Source: Burkholderia lata (GTDB lineage Bacteria > Pseudomonadota > Gammaproteobacteria > Burkholderiales > Burkholderiaceae). Taken from it: a DNA stretch of 64,000 nt. Both the position numbers and the translations under genes were made by a program. Location of the stretch: contig NC_007510.1 of NCBI RefSeq assembly GCF_000012945.1, forward strand, positions 2,790,001-2,854,000, written 5' to 3'. Below the pieces are notes generated by a model, which saw only the letters and a program-made list of their open reading frames with translations, searched no databases and had not been told where the DNA came from. Positions 51,701-61,837 of the stretch are shown here, in pieces. Numbering within the stretch: the stretch's first letter is position 1; the number at the start of each line of letters is the position of its first letter.

Positions 51701-51757
51701 AATTGCAAACCCTTGGCACCCCTGTTGCGCACCGTGTTGCATGGCAATTTGACGACA
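51701..51757 (+). promoter_or_regulatory. sigma-54 type promoter upstream of the porin gene
   Basis: TTGGCACC-CCTG-TTGC at 51713-51728 matches the RpoN -24/-12 pattern with correct spacing. AATTGCAAAC stands directly before it (51701-51710) and AATTTGACGACA after it (51746-51757), the same two words that flank the promoter at 31.2 kb. Confidence 0.6.
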
Positions 51758-51952
51758 GGTGTTAGTCAAACAACGATTTCCATCGCCACAAAATTGTATT
51801 TTTGCTAAATTAGTAACCAAAGTAGCAAAACGAAGTTCGTGAAATGTAGTTTAGCTTCACGACACTACAAGGAGACCCCGCAGGCCGACCCGGCTGCGCG
51901 GGACCGCTCAACGGTTTTCCGTCCGCTTGCCCGCGTGCTGCGCTTACCGGCC

Positions 51953-52017
51953 CTGCACGAGGTCTCCCTGGTTATCCCGCTTTTGCCCGGCGCTCGCGCT
52001 CCGGGCATCTCGTGCAG
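51953..52017 (+). promoter_or_regulatory. nested inverted repeats in the porin leader
   Basis: An outer stem CTGCACGAG (51953-51961) with CTCGTGCAG (52009-52017) encloses an inner hairpin TGCCCGG (51984-51990) with CCGGGCA (52001-52007). Both are perfect and end about 36 bases before the porin ATG. They could control stability or translation of the porin message. Confidence 0.5.
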
Positions 52018-52053
52018 TCTGGGTTGACTTTTTGACAGGGTATGGAGGAGATG

Positions 52054-53130
52054 ATGAAGAAAGCTTTGGTCGCGGCCGCGCTGATGGCTGCTGGGGTGGT
52101 GACGGCGCACGCGCAGAGCAGCGTCACGCTGTATGGCCGCCTGGATGCCGGCATCGAGTACATGAACGGCCTGCAAAACGGCCACCAAGTGCGCGCGGAA
52201 AGCGGCGACTGGGGCACGAGCCTCTGGGGCTTGAAGGGCACCGAGGACATCGGTGGCGGTAACAAGGTCCTGTTCCACCTCGAAGGCGCATTCAACACGA
52301 TGACGGGCGGCTTCAGCGGCTCGATCTGGGATCGTTATGCGACGGTCGGCATCTCCAACGACCGCTACGGTACGCTGCTGCTGGGTCGCGAACTCGCGAT
52401 CGCCAACGGCGTGTGGGACTTCGACCCGTTCGGCCAGTCGGCCTGGTCGACGGCCTCGCTGGTGCGCGGCCGCAACTGGAACAAGACCAGCAACAACGTG
52501 TCGTACCAGTCGCCGCAGTTCTACGGCCTCGACTTCTACGGCCAGTTCTCGTTCTCGAACTCGACCAGCTTCAACGGCAACACGACGGCCGGCCAACCGG
52601 GTCGTGCAGCCGGCGCACAGGTCACCTATACGAATTCGCTGTTCCAGTTGCGCGGTATCTACGACGAAACGCGCGACAGCAACGGCCGCTTCTCGGACGT
52701 GTTCAACTACTCGCGTGAATACTTCGCGGGCGTGAACGTGTTCCTCGGCCAGTTCAAGGTTCAGGCAGCCTACCAGGCATCGCGCGCTGACGGCAGCGGC
52801 GGCCCGGCAGTGAACGCCGGCGTGACGGGCACCCAGCAGGTCTGGGGCGGCGTGACGTGGCAGGCAACGCCGGCAGCGGCACTGATCGCAGCCGTGTATC
52901 ACGTGAACGCGAACCACGGCGGCGGCAACGCGAACATCTATACCGTCGGCGGCTCGTACAACATCTCGAAGCGCACGCTGTTCGACCTGCAGGTCGCAAC
53001 GGTGCGCAACAGCAAGAACGCCAACTTCGGCCTGAACGCGAACGGCGCCGGTACGGCCGTGTCGACGGGCAACCCGAATCCGGGCGGCAGCCAGACGGGC
53101 GTCTACGCCGGTATCCAGCACCTGTTCTGA
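52054..53130 (+). CDS. outer-membrane porin (Gram-negative porin, OmpC-like family)
   Basis: Trimeric beta-barrel channel of the Burkholderia/Bordetella porin family. The 358-residue precursor starts with KKALVAAALMAAGVVTAHAQ (cleavage after AHA) and shows the N-terminal SSVTLYGRLDAGIEYMNGLQ strand, WGLKGTEDIGGGNKVLFHLE, RYATVGISNDRYGTLLLGRE and a C-terminal strand ending in Phe (TGVYAGIQHLF), needed for barrel assembly. GGAGGAG lies just before the ATG cluster at 52042/52051/52054; 52054 is chosen. Expression probably depends on a long leader and a sigma-54 type promoter. A strong terminator follows. Confidence 0.93.
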   Translation: MKKALVAAALMAAGVVTAHAQSSVTLYGRLDAGIEYMNGLQNGHQVRAESGDWGTSLWGLKGTEDIGGGNKVLFHLEGAFNTMTGGFSGSIWDRYATVGISNDRYGTLLLGRELAIANGVWDFDPFGQSAWSTASLVRGRNWNKTSNNVSYQSPQFYGLDFYGQFSFSNSTSFNGNTTAGQPGRAAGAQVTYTNSLFQLRGIYDETRDSNGRFSDVFNYSREYFAGVNVFLGQFKVQAAYQASRADGSGGPAVNAGVTGTQQVWGGVTWQATPAAALIAAVYHVNANHGGGNANIYTVGGSYNISKRTLFDLQVATVRNSKNANFGLNANGAGTAVSTGNPNPGGSQTGVYAGIQHLF

Positions 53131-53194
53131 TCAGGCGCCGTTCTCAAAGAATCGATTCGACAACGTTTTCCACGCTGCTGCGAGAGGCGCGTAT

Positions 53195-53230
53195 CGGTGC
53201 GGTACCCAACCGGGTATCGCACCGTTTTTT
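53195..53230 (+). terminator. terminator after the porin gene
   Basis: A 13-bp stem with one G-T pair (53195-53207 with 53212-53224) and an AACC loop is followed by six T, a textbook Rho-independent terminator. Confidence 0.92.
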
Positions 53231-53273
53231 ATTGGCGGGCCGGCTTTGCGCGGCCCATCGACGAATGCGGCGC

Positions 53274-55402
<2,129 letters not shown>

Positions 55403-55512
55403 GGCGGGATCGGCGCAGCCCGGCGGCGCGCCCTGAACGGCTGACGAAATCGTCCCGGTGCGGGCCGCGCAGGCCCTCGCATCCGGCGACACAGAACGGT
55501 ACGGATTCACGC

Positions 55513-56691
55513 TTGAAACACGAACGCATCGATTATCGCACGGGCATCCTGTCGTCCCCCGCAGAGGTGCCGGCCGAAGAATGGAACGCGCTGCTCGCCC
55601 GCGACGCGCAGCCGACGCCCTTCCTGCGCCACGAATTCCTCGACGCGCTGCACGTCGCGCGCTGCGCGGTCGACGATACCGGCTGGTCGCCGCACTTCGT
55701 CACGCTGACCGACGAGCGCACCGGCCGCCTCGCGGCCGCCGCGCCCGTCTACGCGAAGCAGCATTCGTACGGCGAATACGTGTTCGACTGGGCGTGGGCC
55801 GACGCGTACCAGCGCAACGACCTGCCCTACTACCCGAAGCTGCTGTGCGCGGTGCCGTTCACGCCCGTGCAGGGCACGCGCCTGCTCGCGGCCGACGACG
55901 ACGCGCGCCGCCGGCTCGCGGCCACGCTGCTCGCGTTCGCCGAGCAAAGCGACGTGTCGTCGCTGCACGTGCTGTTCCCGACCGGCGACGAAGCGGCGCT
56001 CCTCGAATCGATGGGAATGATGCTGCGCGAAGGCGTGCAGTTCCACTGGATCAACGACGGCTACCGCCACTTCGACGACTTCCTCGGCACGCTCGAACAG
56101 AAGAAGCGCAAGAACATCCGCGCGGAGCGGCGCAAGGTGCACGACGCGGGCGTGACATTCCGGCGGCTCACCGGCGACCAGATCACCGACGCCGACTGGC
56201 GCTTCTTCTCGCGTTGCTACCGGCAGACCTATCGCGAACACTATTCGAGCCCGTACCTGAACCTCGACTTCTTCCGCACGATCGGCGCGACGATGCCCGA
56301 GAACCTGTTGCTCGTGATCGCGGAAGCCGACGGACAGCCGATCGCGAGTGCGCTCGCTGTCTACCGGCGCGGCGAAAACGGCGGCGGCACGCTGTACGGC
56401 CGCTACTGGGGCGCGGTCGAACACGTCCCGTGCCTGCATTTCGAAACGGCCTACTACCAGTTGCTCGAATTCTGCATCGAGGCCGGGCTCGATACGTTCG
56501 AAGGCGGCGCGCAGGGCGAACACAAGCTCGCGCGCGGCTTCCTGCCGACCGTCACGCACTCCGCGCACTGGCTCGCGCACCCGGCGTTCTCCGACGCGGT
56601 CGCGCGCTTTCTCGAACGCGAGACCGAGCATATCCACGCGTACGTCGACGAACTGCGCGAACACGATCCGTTCCGGCGCGGCGCCGAGTAA
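55513..56691 (+). CDS. GNAT/FemAB-like protein (DUF482, peptidoglycan-biosynthesis-type)
   Basis: A 392-residue protein of the DUF482/FemAB-like acyltransferase group of unknown substrate. It contains PTPFLRHEFLDALHVARCAV, YVFDWAWADAYQRNDLPYYP, KLLCAVPFTPVQGTRLLA and KKRKNIRAERRKVHDAGVTF, then GRYWGAVEHVPCLHFETAYY and FEGGAQGEHKLARGFLPTVT, the strongest family block. There is no upstream ATG in this frame; the TTG at 55513 is the only start that keeps the N-terminal family residues. It is divergent from nadE. Confidence 0.85.
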   Translation: MKHERIDYRTGILSSPAEVPAEEWNALLARDAQPTPFLRHEFLDALHVARCAVDDTGWSPHFVTLTDERTGRLAAAAPVYAKQHSYGEYVFDWAWADAYQRNDLPYYPKLLCAVPFTPVQGTRLLAADDDARRRLAATLLAFAEQSDVSSLHVLFPTGDEAALLESMGMMLREGVQFHWINDGYRHFDDFLGTLEQKKRKNIRAERRKVHDAGVTFRRLTGDQITDADWRFFSRCYRQTYREHYSSPYLNLDFFRTIGATMPENLLLVIAEADGQPIASALAVYRRGENGGGTLYGRYWGAVEHVPCLHFETAYYQLLEFCIEAGLDTFEGGAQGEHKLARGFLPTVTHSAHWLAHPAFSDAVARFLERETEHIHAYVDELREHDPFRRGAE

Positions 56692-56762
56692 CGTCATCAA
56701 GCATGCCGGCATGCGACGAAGCCGCGACCGGCTTCGCCGCATGCCGCACGGCCCCGGTCAGC

Positions 56763-57020
56763 TCAGTGCGCGGCGAGCGTCACCGTCGTCGTCGGCACCT
56801 GCGGGTCGCGCGACGAAGCCGCCGCCGACAGCCCGTAGTACCCGCCGCGATCCGCCACGCGTACGCGTGCGCATTCGCATCCCGGATGGCACAGCGCTGC
56901 GCCGGCACCGCGACGCTAACGGTCAGCGCCGCGCCCGGCTGCCGCGCGCGACCTTGGTCCAGCCGACGAGCCGCTTCGGCGGTTCGCGGAGCGATGCGGG
57001 CCGCACCGCGAGCGCGCACG
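56763..57020 (-). pseudogene. decayed C-terminal end of a GH3 beta-glucosidase
   Basis: Three reading frames together spell the fibronectin-III-like C-terminal domain of family 3 glycosidases. Frame one gives VRPASLREPPKRLVGWTKVA; after a shift near 56940 frame two gives QPGAALTVSVAVPAQR and DANAHAYAWRIAAG; after a second shift near 56850 frame three gives YYGLSAAASSRDPQVPTTTV and ends at a TGA. The catalytic domains are absent, so only the last ~85 codons of the gene survive. Two independent frame breaks show it is no longer functional. Confidence 0.7.
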
Positions 57021-57201
57021 CGGACACCATCGTCGAACGCCGGGACAGTGAAGTTTTCGTTGATCCGACTGAATTGATCTGTTGTACTTGTCACCACACT
57101 CCAGCGTCCAAGCAAAAAACGACCGGTCACCATGCTTGACCGGCAAGAGCAGTACTTGACCTCTCGCAGCGGGGGCAAACCCGAAGGTCATGGAGAGAGA
57201 C

Positions 57202-58236
57202 ATGGAGTTACGACAGAAATCGGTATCCGTCCGGGTCTACCGACAGGCGCTCGACGACATGCGCCGCAACGGCTTCGACCTCGCGCCGTTGTATGCGACG
57301 CTCGGCATCGGCGCGACCGATCTCGCCGACGATGCGCGGCGCATCCCCGGCGATCGGCACGTCGCCGCGATGCGGCTGATGAGCGAATGGCCGTTGTCCT
57401 GGCATCGGCCGCCGCCGCAGGTCGTGCCGTGGCTCGCGCCGTTCCCCGAGCTCGCGGGCATCACCTGCAACGCCGCGACGCTGCGCGATGCGCTGCACGG
57501 CTACTTGCGCTACCGCGAACTGATCGGCAACGTCGACTGGGTGTTCGCGCATGAAACCAGCGGCGCGATCGCGCTCGAGTACGTGAACGAGGGCGACGGC
57601 CGGCCCGCCAGCAGCGCGTTCGCAAATTTCGCGATCCTCGTCGCGCTTGCGCGCCTGTACGATCCGCACGTGCAGGTCGACGAAGCCGCGTTCGCGGGCC
57701 GCGCGTTCGCGCCGACGGCCGCGCTGCGCGACCTCCTCGGCGCGGCAGTGTCGTTCGATGCCGCGTACAACCGCGTCGTGCTGCGCTCCGCGCGCCTCGA
57801 CACGCCGTTCGAGCGCTACAACGCGCCGCTTGCGGACATCCAGCGTCATGCAGCCGACGCCGCGCGCGCGCGCGTGCGCGCCCGCTCGACGTTCGGCTCG
57901 TCGGTCGAACAATGCGTGCGTGACTGGCTGCGCACGTCCGACGACGCCGACGTGCCGTCCGACACGCTGATGGAGCACGTCTGCACACGCTTCGCGATGT
58001 CGCGCTGGACACTGCGCCGGCGGCTGCATCGCGAAGCGGTCGGGTTTCATGCGCTCGTCGCACAGGCCCGGCTCGGTGAAGCGCGCGACCTGCTGCTGAA
58101 TACGCAACTGCCGATCGGCGAGATCGGCGTGCGGGTCGGCTTCCGTTCGACGAGCGCGTTCACGCGCTTCTTCACGCGCGAACTCGGCGCGGCGCCGAGC
58201 CGCTTCCGCGACGGGCACGGCGATCGGTGGCGTTGA
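57202..58236 (+). CDS. AraC family transcriptional regulator
   Basis: DNA-binding regulator of 344 residues, of the type with an N-terminal Arabinose_bd-like (PF12625) domain: VRVYRQALDDMRRNGFDLAP and the FANFAILVALARLYDPHVQV part. The C-terminal double HTH includes LMEHVCTRFAMSRWTLRRRL, HREAVGFHALVAQARLGEAR and LPIGEIGVRVGFRSTSAFTR with FFTRELGAAPSRFRDGHG. GGAGAGAG before the ATG at 57202 supports that start rather than ATG 57190. It follows the beta-glucosidase relic; its target is not evident. Confidence 0.88.
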   Translation: MELRQKSVSVRVYRQALDDMRRNGFDLAPLYATLGIGATDLADDARRIPGDRHVAAMRLMSEWPLSWHRPPPQVVPWLAPFPELAGITCNAATLRDALHGYLRYRELIGNVDWVFAHETSGAIALEYVNEGDGRPASSAFANFAILVALARLYDPHVQVDEAAFAGRAFAPTAALRDLLGAAVSFDAAYNRVVLRSARLDTPFERYNAPLADIQRHAADAARARVRARSTFGSSVEQCVRDWLRTSDDADVPSDTLMEHVCTRFAMSRWTLRRRLHREAVGFHALVAQARLGEARDLLLNTQLPIGEIGVRVGFRSTSAFTRFFTRELGAAPSRFRDGHGDRWR

Positions 58237-58285
58237 CGGGCACTTTTTCTGAGACACTGGCGGCTTCGCATCCCGCCGCCCTGCC

Positions 58286-59155
58286 ATGTCCTGGTTTCTG
58301 TATCTGATCGAATGCGCCGACGACAGCGTCTACACCGGCATCACGACCGACGTTGCCGCGCGCTTCGACGAGCACGCATCCGGCAAGGGCGCGCGCTACA
58401 CGCGCTCACGCAAGCCGCGCGCGGTGCTCGCGTCGTTTCCGCTGCCCGACCGGTCGAGTGCATCGCGCGCCGAATACTGGGTGAAGCGGCTCACGGCGGC
58501 GCAGAAACGGGAGCTGGCGGCCGGGTTGCGGACGCTGGAGTCGGTGCTGCCGGCCGTGGTGGCCGTCGATGCGAGTGGTGATGTGGCCGGGTTGAAGGCC
58601 GGTGCTCGCGGGCGGAAGAAGGCGAAGGCGGAGAACGTCGATAGCGCGGCGAAGACGGTTGAAGCGGGTAAAGGCACGAAGAAGGCTGGAAAGGCGGGGA
58701 AAGCCGAGACGGTCGACAAGGTCGTAAAGGTCTCAAAGGCCGGAAAAGCGGAGAAGGTCGACAAGCCCGCGAAGACCGCCAAGCCGACAAAAGCCGCACC
58801 GGTCGCGAAACGCAAGAAGCCCGACAGCGATGCGGCCTCACGCAAAGCTTCGTCGCGCGACGCCCTGGCAAAAAAGGACAAGCCGGCCGCACCCTCTTCG
58901 TCGAAAAAAAAGGTGCCGGCAGCCAGTGGCAAACCCGTCACGACCGGACGCGAAGACGCCGCGCCCGCACCGGGTCGCCGCCGCCCGGCAGCCACGAAAG
59001 CCACCAAAGCCACGGCGGCCTCCGTTGCACCCGTTGCCCCTCGCCGCGCGAAGCGCACGAAGGATGCGCAGGCCACCGCCACACCGCGTGCGTCCGTGGC
59101 CGCCTCGGCGCGCAAACAACCTCAACGCACAAAACAAAACCGCGCGGCCTCCTGA
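58286..59155 (+). CDS. GIY-YIG domain protein with histone-H1-like C-terminal tail
   Basis: A 289-residue protein with two very different parts. Residues 1-90 form a GIY-YIG (UPF0213/YhbQ-like) nuclease-fold domain: SWFLYLIECADDSVYTGITT, DVAARFDEHASGKGARYTRS and AEYWVKRLTAAQKRELAAGL with the conserved Tyr, Arg and Glu. Residues ~105-289 are a low-complexity basic tail dominated by Lys, Ala, Pro and Thr (KAGKAGKAETVDKVVKVSKA, AKPTKAAPVAKRKKPDSDAA), like histone H1 or the Burkholderia H1-like proteins, and should bind DNA unspecifically. The ATG at 58286 directly precedes the domain. Confidence 0.85.
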   Translation: MSWFLYLIECADDSVYTGITTDVAARFDEHASGKGARYTRSRKPRAVLASFPLPDRSSASRAEYWVKRLTAAQKRELAAGLRTLESVLPAVVAVDASGDVAGLKAGARGRKKAKAENVDSAAKTVEAGKGTKKAGKAGKAETVDKVVKVSKAGKAEKVDKPAKTAKPTKAAPVAKRKKPDSDAASRKASSRDALAKKDKPAAPSSSKKKVPAASGKPVTTGREDAAPAPGRRRPAATKATKATAASVAPVAPRRAKRTKDAQATATPRASVAASARKQPQRTKQNRAAS

Positions 59156-59172
59156 GGAGACACGCGCGGTTT
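59137..59172. terminator. bidirectional terminator overlapping the GIY-YIG stop codon
   Basis: AAACCGCGCG (59137-59146) and CGCGCGGTTT (59163-59172) form a perfect 10-bp stem across the stop codon region. It can serve both the GIY-YIG gene and the convergent ppa gene. Confidence 0.75.
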
Positions 59173-59209
59173 GCGTTTCGCACGAACCGGCCGTCGGCCG
59201 GTACGCCGC

Positions 59210-59737
59210 TTACTTCTTGTAGTTCGCTGCGCCGTCGGTGATTTCCTTGTGCGCGGCTTCGATGCCTGCCCAGCCTTCGACCTTCACCCACTTGCCCTTC
59301 TCGAGCGCCTTGTATTGCTCGAAGAAGTGCTTGATCTGGTCCTTCAGGTACTCGGGCACGTCGTCGATCGACTTCAGGTTCGCCGTCATCGGGCAGACCT
59401 TGTCGTGCGGCACGGCGACCAGCTTCGCGTCGACGCCCGACTCGTCGGTCATCTGCAGCATGCCGAGCACGCGCGAACGCACGATCGAGCCTGCCAGCAG
59501 CGGGAACGGCGTGATCACCAGCACGTCGACCGGATCGCCGTCGCCCGACAGCGTCTGCGGGATGTAGCCGTAGTTCACCGGATAGCGCATGCCCGTGCCG
59601 ATGAAGCGGTCGACGACGAGGAGGCCCAGTTCCTTGTCTGCCTCGTACTTCACCGGATCGCTTTGCGCGGGAATCTCGATGATCACGTTGAAATCTTGCG
59701 GCAGGTCCTTGCCGGCCGGAACATGATTGAAGCTCAT
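59210..59737 (-). CDS. ppa: inorganic pyrophosphatase (family I)
   Basis: Cytoplasmic metal-dependent enzyme that hydrolyses pyrophosphate and so drives biosynthetic reactions. The 175-residue protein matches the family length and shows [40 protein letters not shown] with the signature DGDPVDVLV Asp cluster, and a final [20 protein letters not shown]. The ATG at 59737 is followed directly by the family N-terminus. It is a single gene, with its promoter in the region that also holds the 49-bp repeat array. Confidence 0.96.
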   Translation of the reverse strand: MSFNHVPAGKDLPQDFNVIIEIPAQSDPVKYEADKELGLLVVDRFIGTGMRYPVNYGYIPQTLSGDGDPVDVLVITPFPLLAGSIVRSRVLGMLQMTDESGVDAKLVAVPHDKVCPMTANLKSIDDVPEYLKDQIKHFFEQYKALEKGKWVKVEGWAGIEAAHKEITDGAANYKK

Positions 59738-59946
59738 GAGCACTCTCTGTAGGTCGATGGGAATTCGGGACAGGGCGCCGCGGCCGATGCACCGCCGCAG
59801 ACGTCCCGCAAGGGAATGCGCCATTATAGCCAATCGACCGGTGGCGTCCGGATGACGATCGGCCGATAATCGTTCCGGATGCCCGGCCGTCGAACCACCG
59901 GCCGCGTTAGGTGGAACCGGCGTTGGTGGCTGAAGCGCTGTCGCCG
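59738..59946. other. ppa promoter region and degenerate start of the repeat array
   Basis: This part presumably carries the ppa promoter. Its last 49 bases (59898-59946) align with the following repeat unit only partly (GCTGAAGCGCTG and CGCCGG are shared) and look like an eroded copy. No gene is seen. Confidence 0.4.
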
Positions 59947-60295
59947 GTCGACCGCGAAACATGGGGCCCGGGTGAGCGCTGAAGTGCTGACTCGGGTCGA
60001 TCGTGAAGCATGGGGCCTGGGTAAGCCCTAAAGCGCTAACTTGGATCGACCGCAAAGCATGGGGCCCAAGCAAGCGCTAAAGCGCTAACTCGGGTCGACC
60101 GCAAAGCATGGGGCCCAAGCAGGCGCTAAAGCGCTAACTCGGGTCGACCGCGAAGCATGGGGCCCAAGCAAGCGCTAAAGCGCTAACTCGGGTCGACCGC
60201 AAAGCATGGGACCCAAGTAAGCGCTGAAGCGCTAACTTGGGTCGACCGCGAAGCATGGGACCCAAGTAAGCGCTGAAGCGCTAACTTGGGTCGAC
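59947..60295 (+). repeat. 49-bp tandem repeat array, seven units, in front of the aldehyde dehydrogenase gene
   Basis: The word GTCGAC or a one-base variant recurs at 59947, 59996, 60045, 60094, 60143, 60192, 60241 and 60290, exactly 49 bases apart. Each unit reads TCGACCGCRAAGCATGGG, then RCCCAAGYAA, then GCGCTRAAGCGCTAACTYGG. Later units are nearly identical and earlier ones more diverged. Each holds the dyad AGCGCT-NA-AGCGCT and an ATG that opens a micro-ORF (MGPK-stop or [13 protein letters not shown]). The last partial copy ends in GTCGAC, immediately followed by the AGGAG of the next gene. Function unknown. Confidence 0.95.
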
Positions 60296-60305
60296 AGGAG
60301 CTGGC

Positions 60306-61745
60306 ATGGAAGAGGCGAAGCACTTCATCGCGGGCGAATGGACGTTGCCCGCGCAACTGGAAACCATCGCGGTCGTCGATCCATCCGACGGCCAGCCATT
60401 CGCGTCGATCGCCCGCGGCACGGCGCCCGACATCGAGCGCGCAGTCGCCGCGGCCCGCGACGCATTCGCAGGCCCGTGGGGCGCGGCCAGCGCCGCCGAG
60501 CGCGGCCGCGTGCTGATGCGGCTGTCAGCGCGCGTCGCCGGCTCGATCGAGGAGCTCGCCGCGATCGAGGCGCGCGACACCGGCAAGCCCCTGAAGCAGG
60601 CACGTGCCGACGCAGCCGCGCTCGCGCGCTACTTCGAGTTCTACGCAGGCGCCGCCGACAAGCTGCACGGCGAAACCCTCCCCTATCAAGCCGGCTACAC
60701 GGTGCTGACGGTGCGCGAGCCGCACGGCGTCACGGGCCACATCGTGCCGTGGAACTACCCGATGCAGATCTTCGGGCGCAGCGTCGGCGCCGCGCTCGCG
60801 GCCGGCAACGCCTGCGTCGTCAAGCCGGCCGAGGATGCGTGCCTGTCGTTGCTGCGCGTCGCCGAGCTGGCCGTCGAGGCCGGGCTGCCGGCCGGCGCGC
60901 TCAACATCGTCACCGGCTATGGCCATGAAGCCGGTGCCGCGCTCGCGCGCCATCCAGGCATCGACCACATCTCGTTCACGGGTTCACCGGCCACCGGCAA
61001 GCTGGTCACGCAGATGGCGGCCGAGAATCACGTACCCGTCACGCTCGAACTCGGCGGCAAGTCGCCGCAGATCGTGTTCGCCGACGCCGATCTCGAAGCG
61101 GCGCTGCCCGTGCTCGTGTCCGCGATCGTGCAGAACGGCGGACAGACCTGCTCGGCCGGCAGCCGCGTGCTGATCGAGCGCGCGGTGTACGAGCCGCTCG
61201 TCGAGCGCCTCGCCACCGCATTCAACGGGCTGCGCGTCGGCCCGAGCCGCGCCGACCTCGACTGCGGCCCGCTGATCAACGCGAAGCAGCAACAGCGCGT
61301 GTGGGATTTCCTGTCCGACGCGCAGCATGACGGCATTCCGATGGCCGCGCACGGGCAGGTCGTCGCCGACGCGCCCGAAAGCGGCTTCTACCAGGCGCCC
61401 GCGCTATTGCGCGACGTACCGCCGTCACACCGGCTCGCACAGGAGGAAGTGTTCGGCCCCGTGCTCGCCGCGATGCGTTTCGTCGACGAAGACGAAGCCG
61501 TCGCGCTGGCGAACGGCACGCCGTACGGCCTAGTCGCGGGCATCTGGACGCGCGACGGCGCACGCCAGATGCGTCTCGCACGGCGCCTGCGGGCGGGCCA
61601 GGTGTTCATCAACAACTATGGCGCGGGCGGCGGTGTCGAACTGCCGTTCGGCGGTGTCGGCCACTCGGGGCATGGCCGCGAGAAAGGCTTCGAGGCACTG
61701 TACGGCTTCACAATGCTGAAAACGATTGCGATCCGGCACGGCTGA
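60306..61745 (+). CDS. aldehyde dehydrogenase family protein
   Basis: NAD(P)+-dependent enzyme that oxidises an aldehyde to the acid. The 479-residue protein has SRxxN-type cofactor-site sequence (GPWGAASAAERGRVLMRLSA region), VTGHIVPWNYPMQIFGRSVG, the catalytic Glu in VTLELGGKSPQIVFADAD and the catalytic Cys in NGGQTCSAGSRVLIERAVYE, and EVFGPVLAAMRFVDEDEAVA. It resembles betaine-aldehyde, gamma-aminobutyraldehyde or hydroxybutyraldehyde-type ALDHs. AGGAG at 60296 directly follows the 49-bp array. It heads a likely operon with an SDR and an MFS gene. Confidence 0.92.
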   Translation: MEEAKHFIAGEWTLPAQLETIAVVDPSDGQPFASIARGTAPDIERAVAAARDAFAGPWGAASAAERGRVLMRLSARVAGSIEELAAIEARDTGKPLKQARADAAALARYFEFYAGAADKLHGETLPYQAGYTVLTVREPHGVTGHIVPWNYPMQIFGRSVGAALAAGNACVVKPAEDACLSLLRVAELAVEAGLPAGALNIVTGYGHEAGAALARHPGIDHISFTGSPATGKLVTQMAAENHVPVTLELGGKSPQIVFADADLEAALPVLVSAIVQNGGQTCSAGSRVLIERAVYEPLVERLATAFNGLRVGPSRADLDCGPLINAKQQQRVWDFLSDAQHDGIPMAAHGQVVADAPESGFYQAPALLRDVPPSHRLAQEEVFGPVLAAMRFVDEDEAVALANGTPYGLVAGIWTRDGARQMRLARRLRAGQVFINNYGAGGGVELPFGGVGHSGHGREKGFEALYGFTMLKTIAIRHG

Positions 61746-61771
61746 TCACGCCGCAAGCAGCATGCGGCATA

Positions 61772-61791
61772 CGACCGGCAGCGCCCGGTCG
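61772..61791 (+). promoter_or_regulatory. intercistronic hairpin
   Basis: CGACCGG (61772-61778) and CCGGTCG (61785-61791) form a 7-bp stem with a 6-nt loop between the aldehyde dehydrogenase and SDR genes. There is no T-run; it could stabilise or process the joint message. Confidence 0.35.
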
Positions 61792-61837
61792 CGTGCCGAA
61801 GCACGACGACACTCATATCCAGCACAGGAGACACACC

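Larger units (their letters stand above)
51489..52053. other. long upstream region of the porin gene
   Basis: About 565 bases between the LysR stop and the porin start. From 51580 to 51860 it is strikingly A+T-rich for this chromosome. It carries a sigma-54 type promoter (51713-51728), an interrupted dyad TTTTGCT (51800-51806) with AGCAAAA (51824-51830), and nested inverted repeats near the porin start, so the message probably has a ~310-base structured leader. Confidence 0.55.

Noticed and set aside
51839..52027. Leader ORF of 62 codons upstream of the porin
   Set aside because: No family similarity, Arg/Pro/Leu-rich, and it overlaps the inverted repeats; likely not translated.
59947..60295. 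Possible CRISPR array
   Set aside because: The units are directly adjacent with no unique spacers and no cas genes are near; it is a plain tandem repeat.
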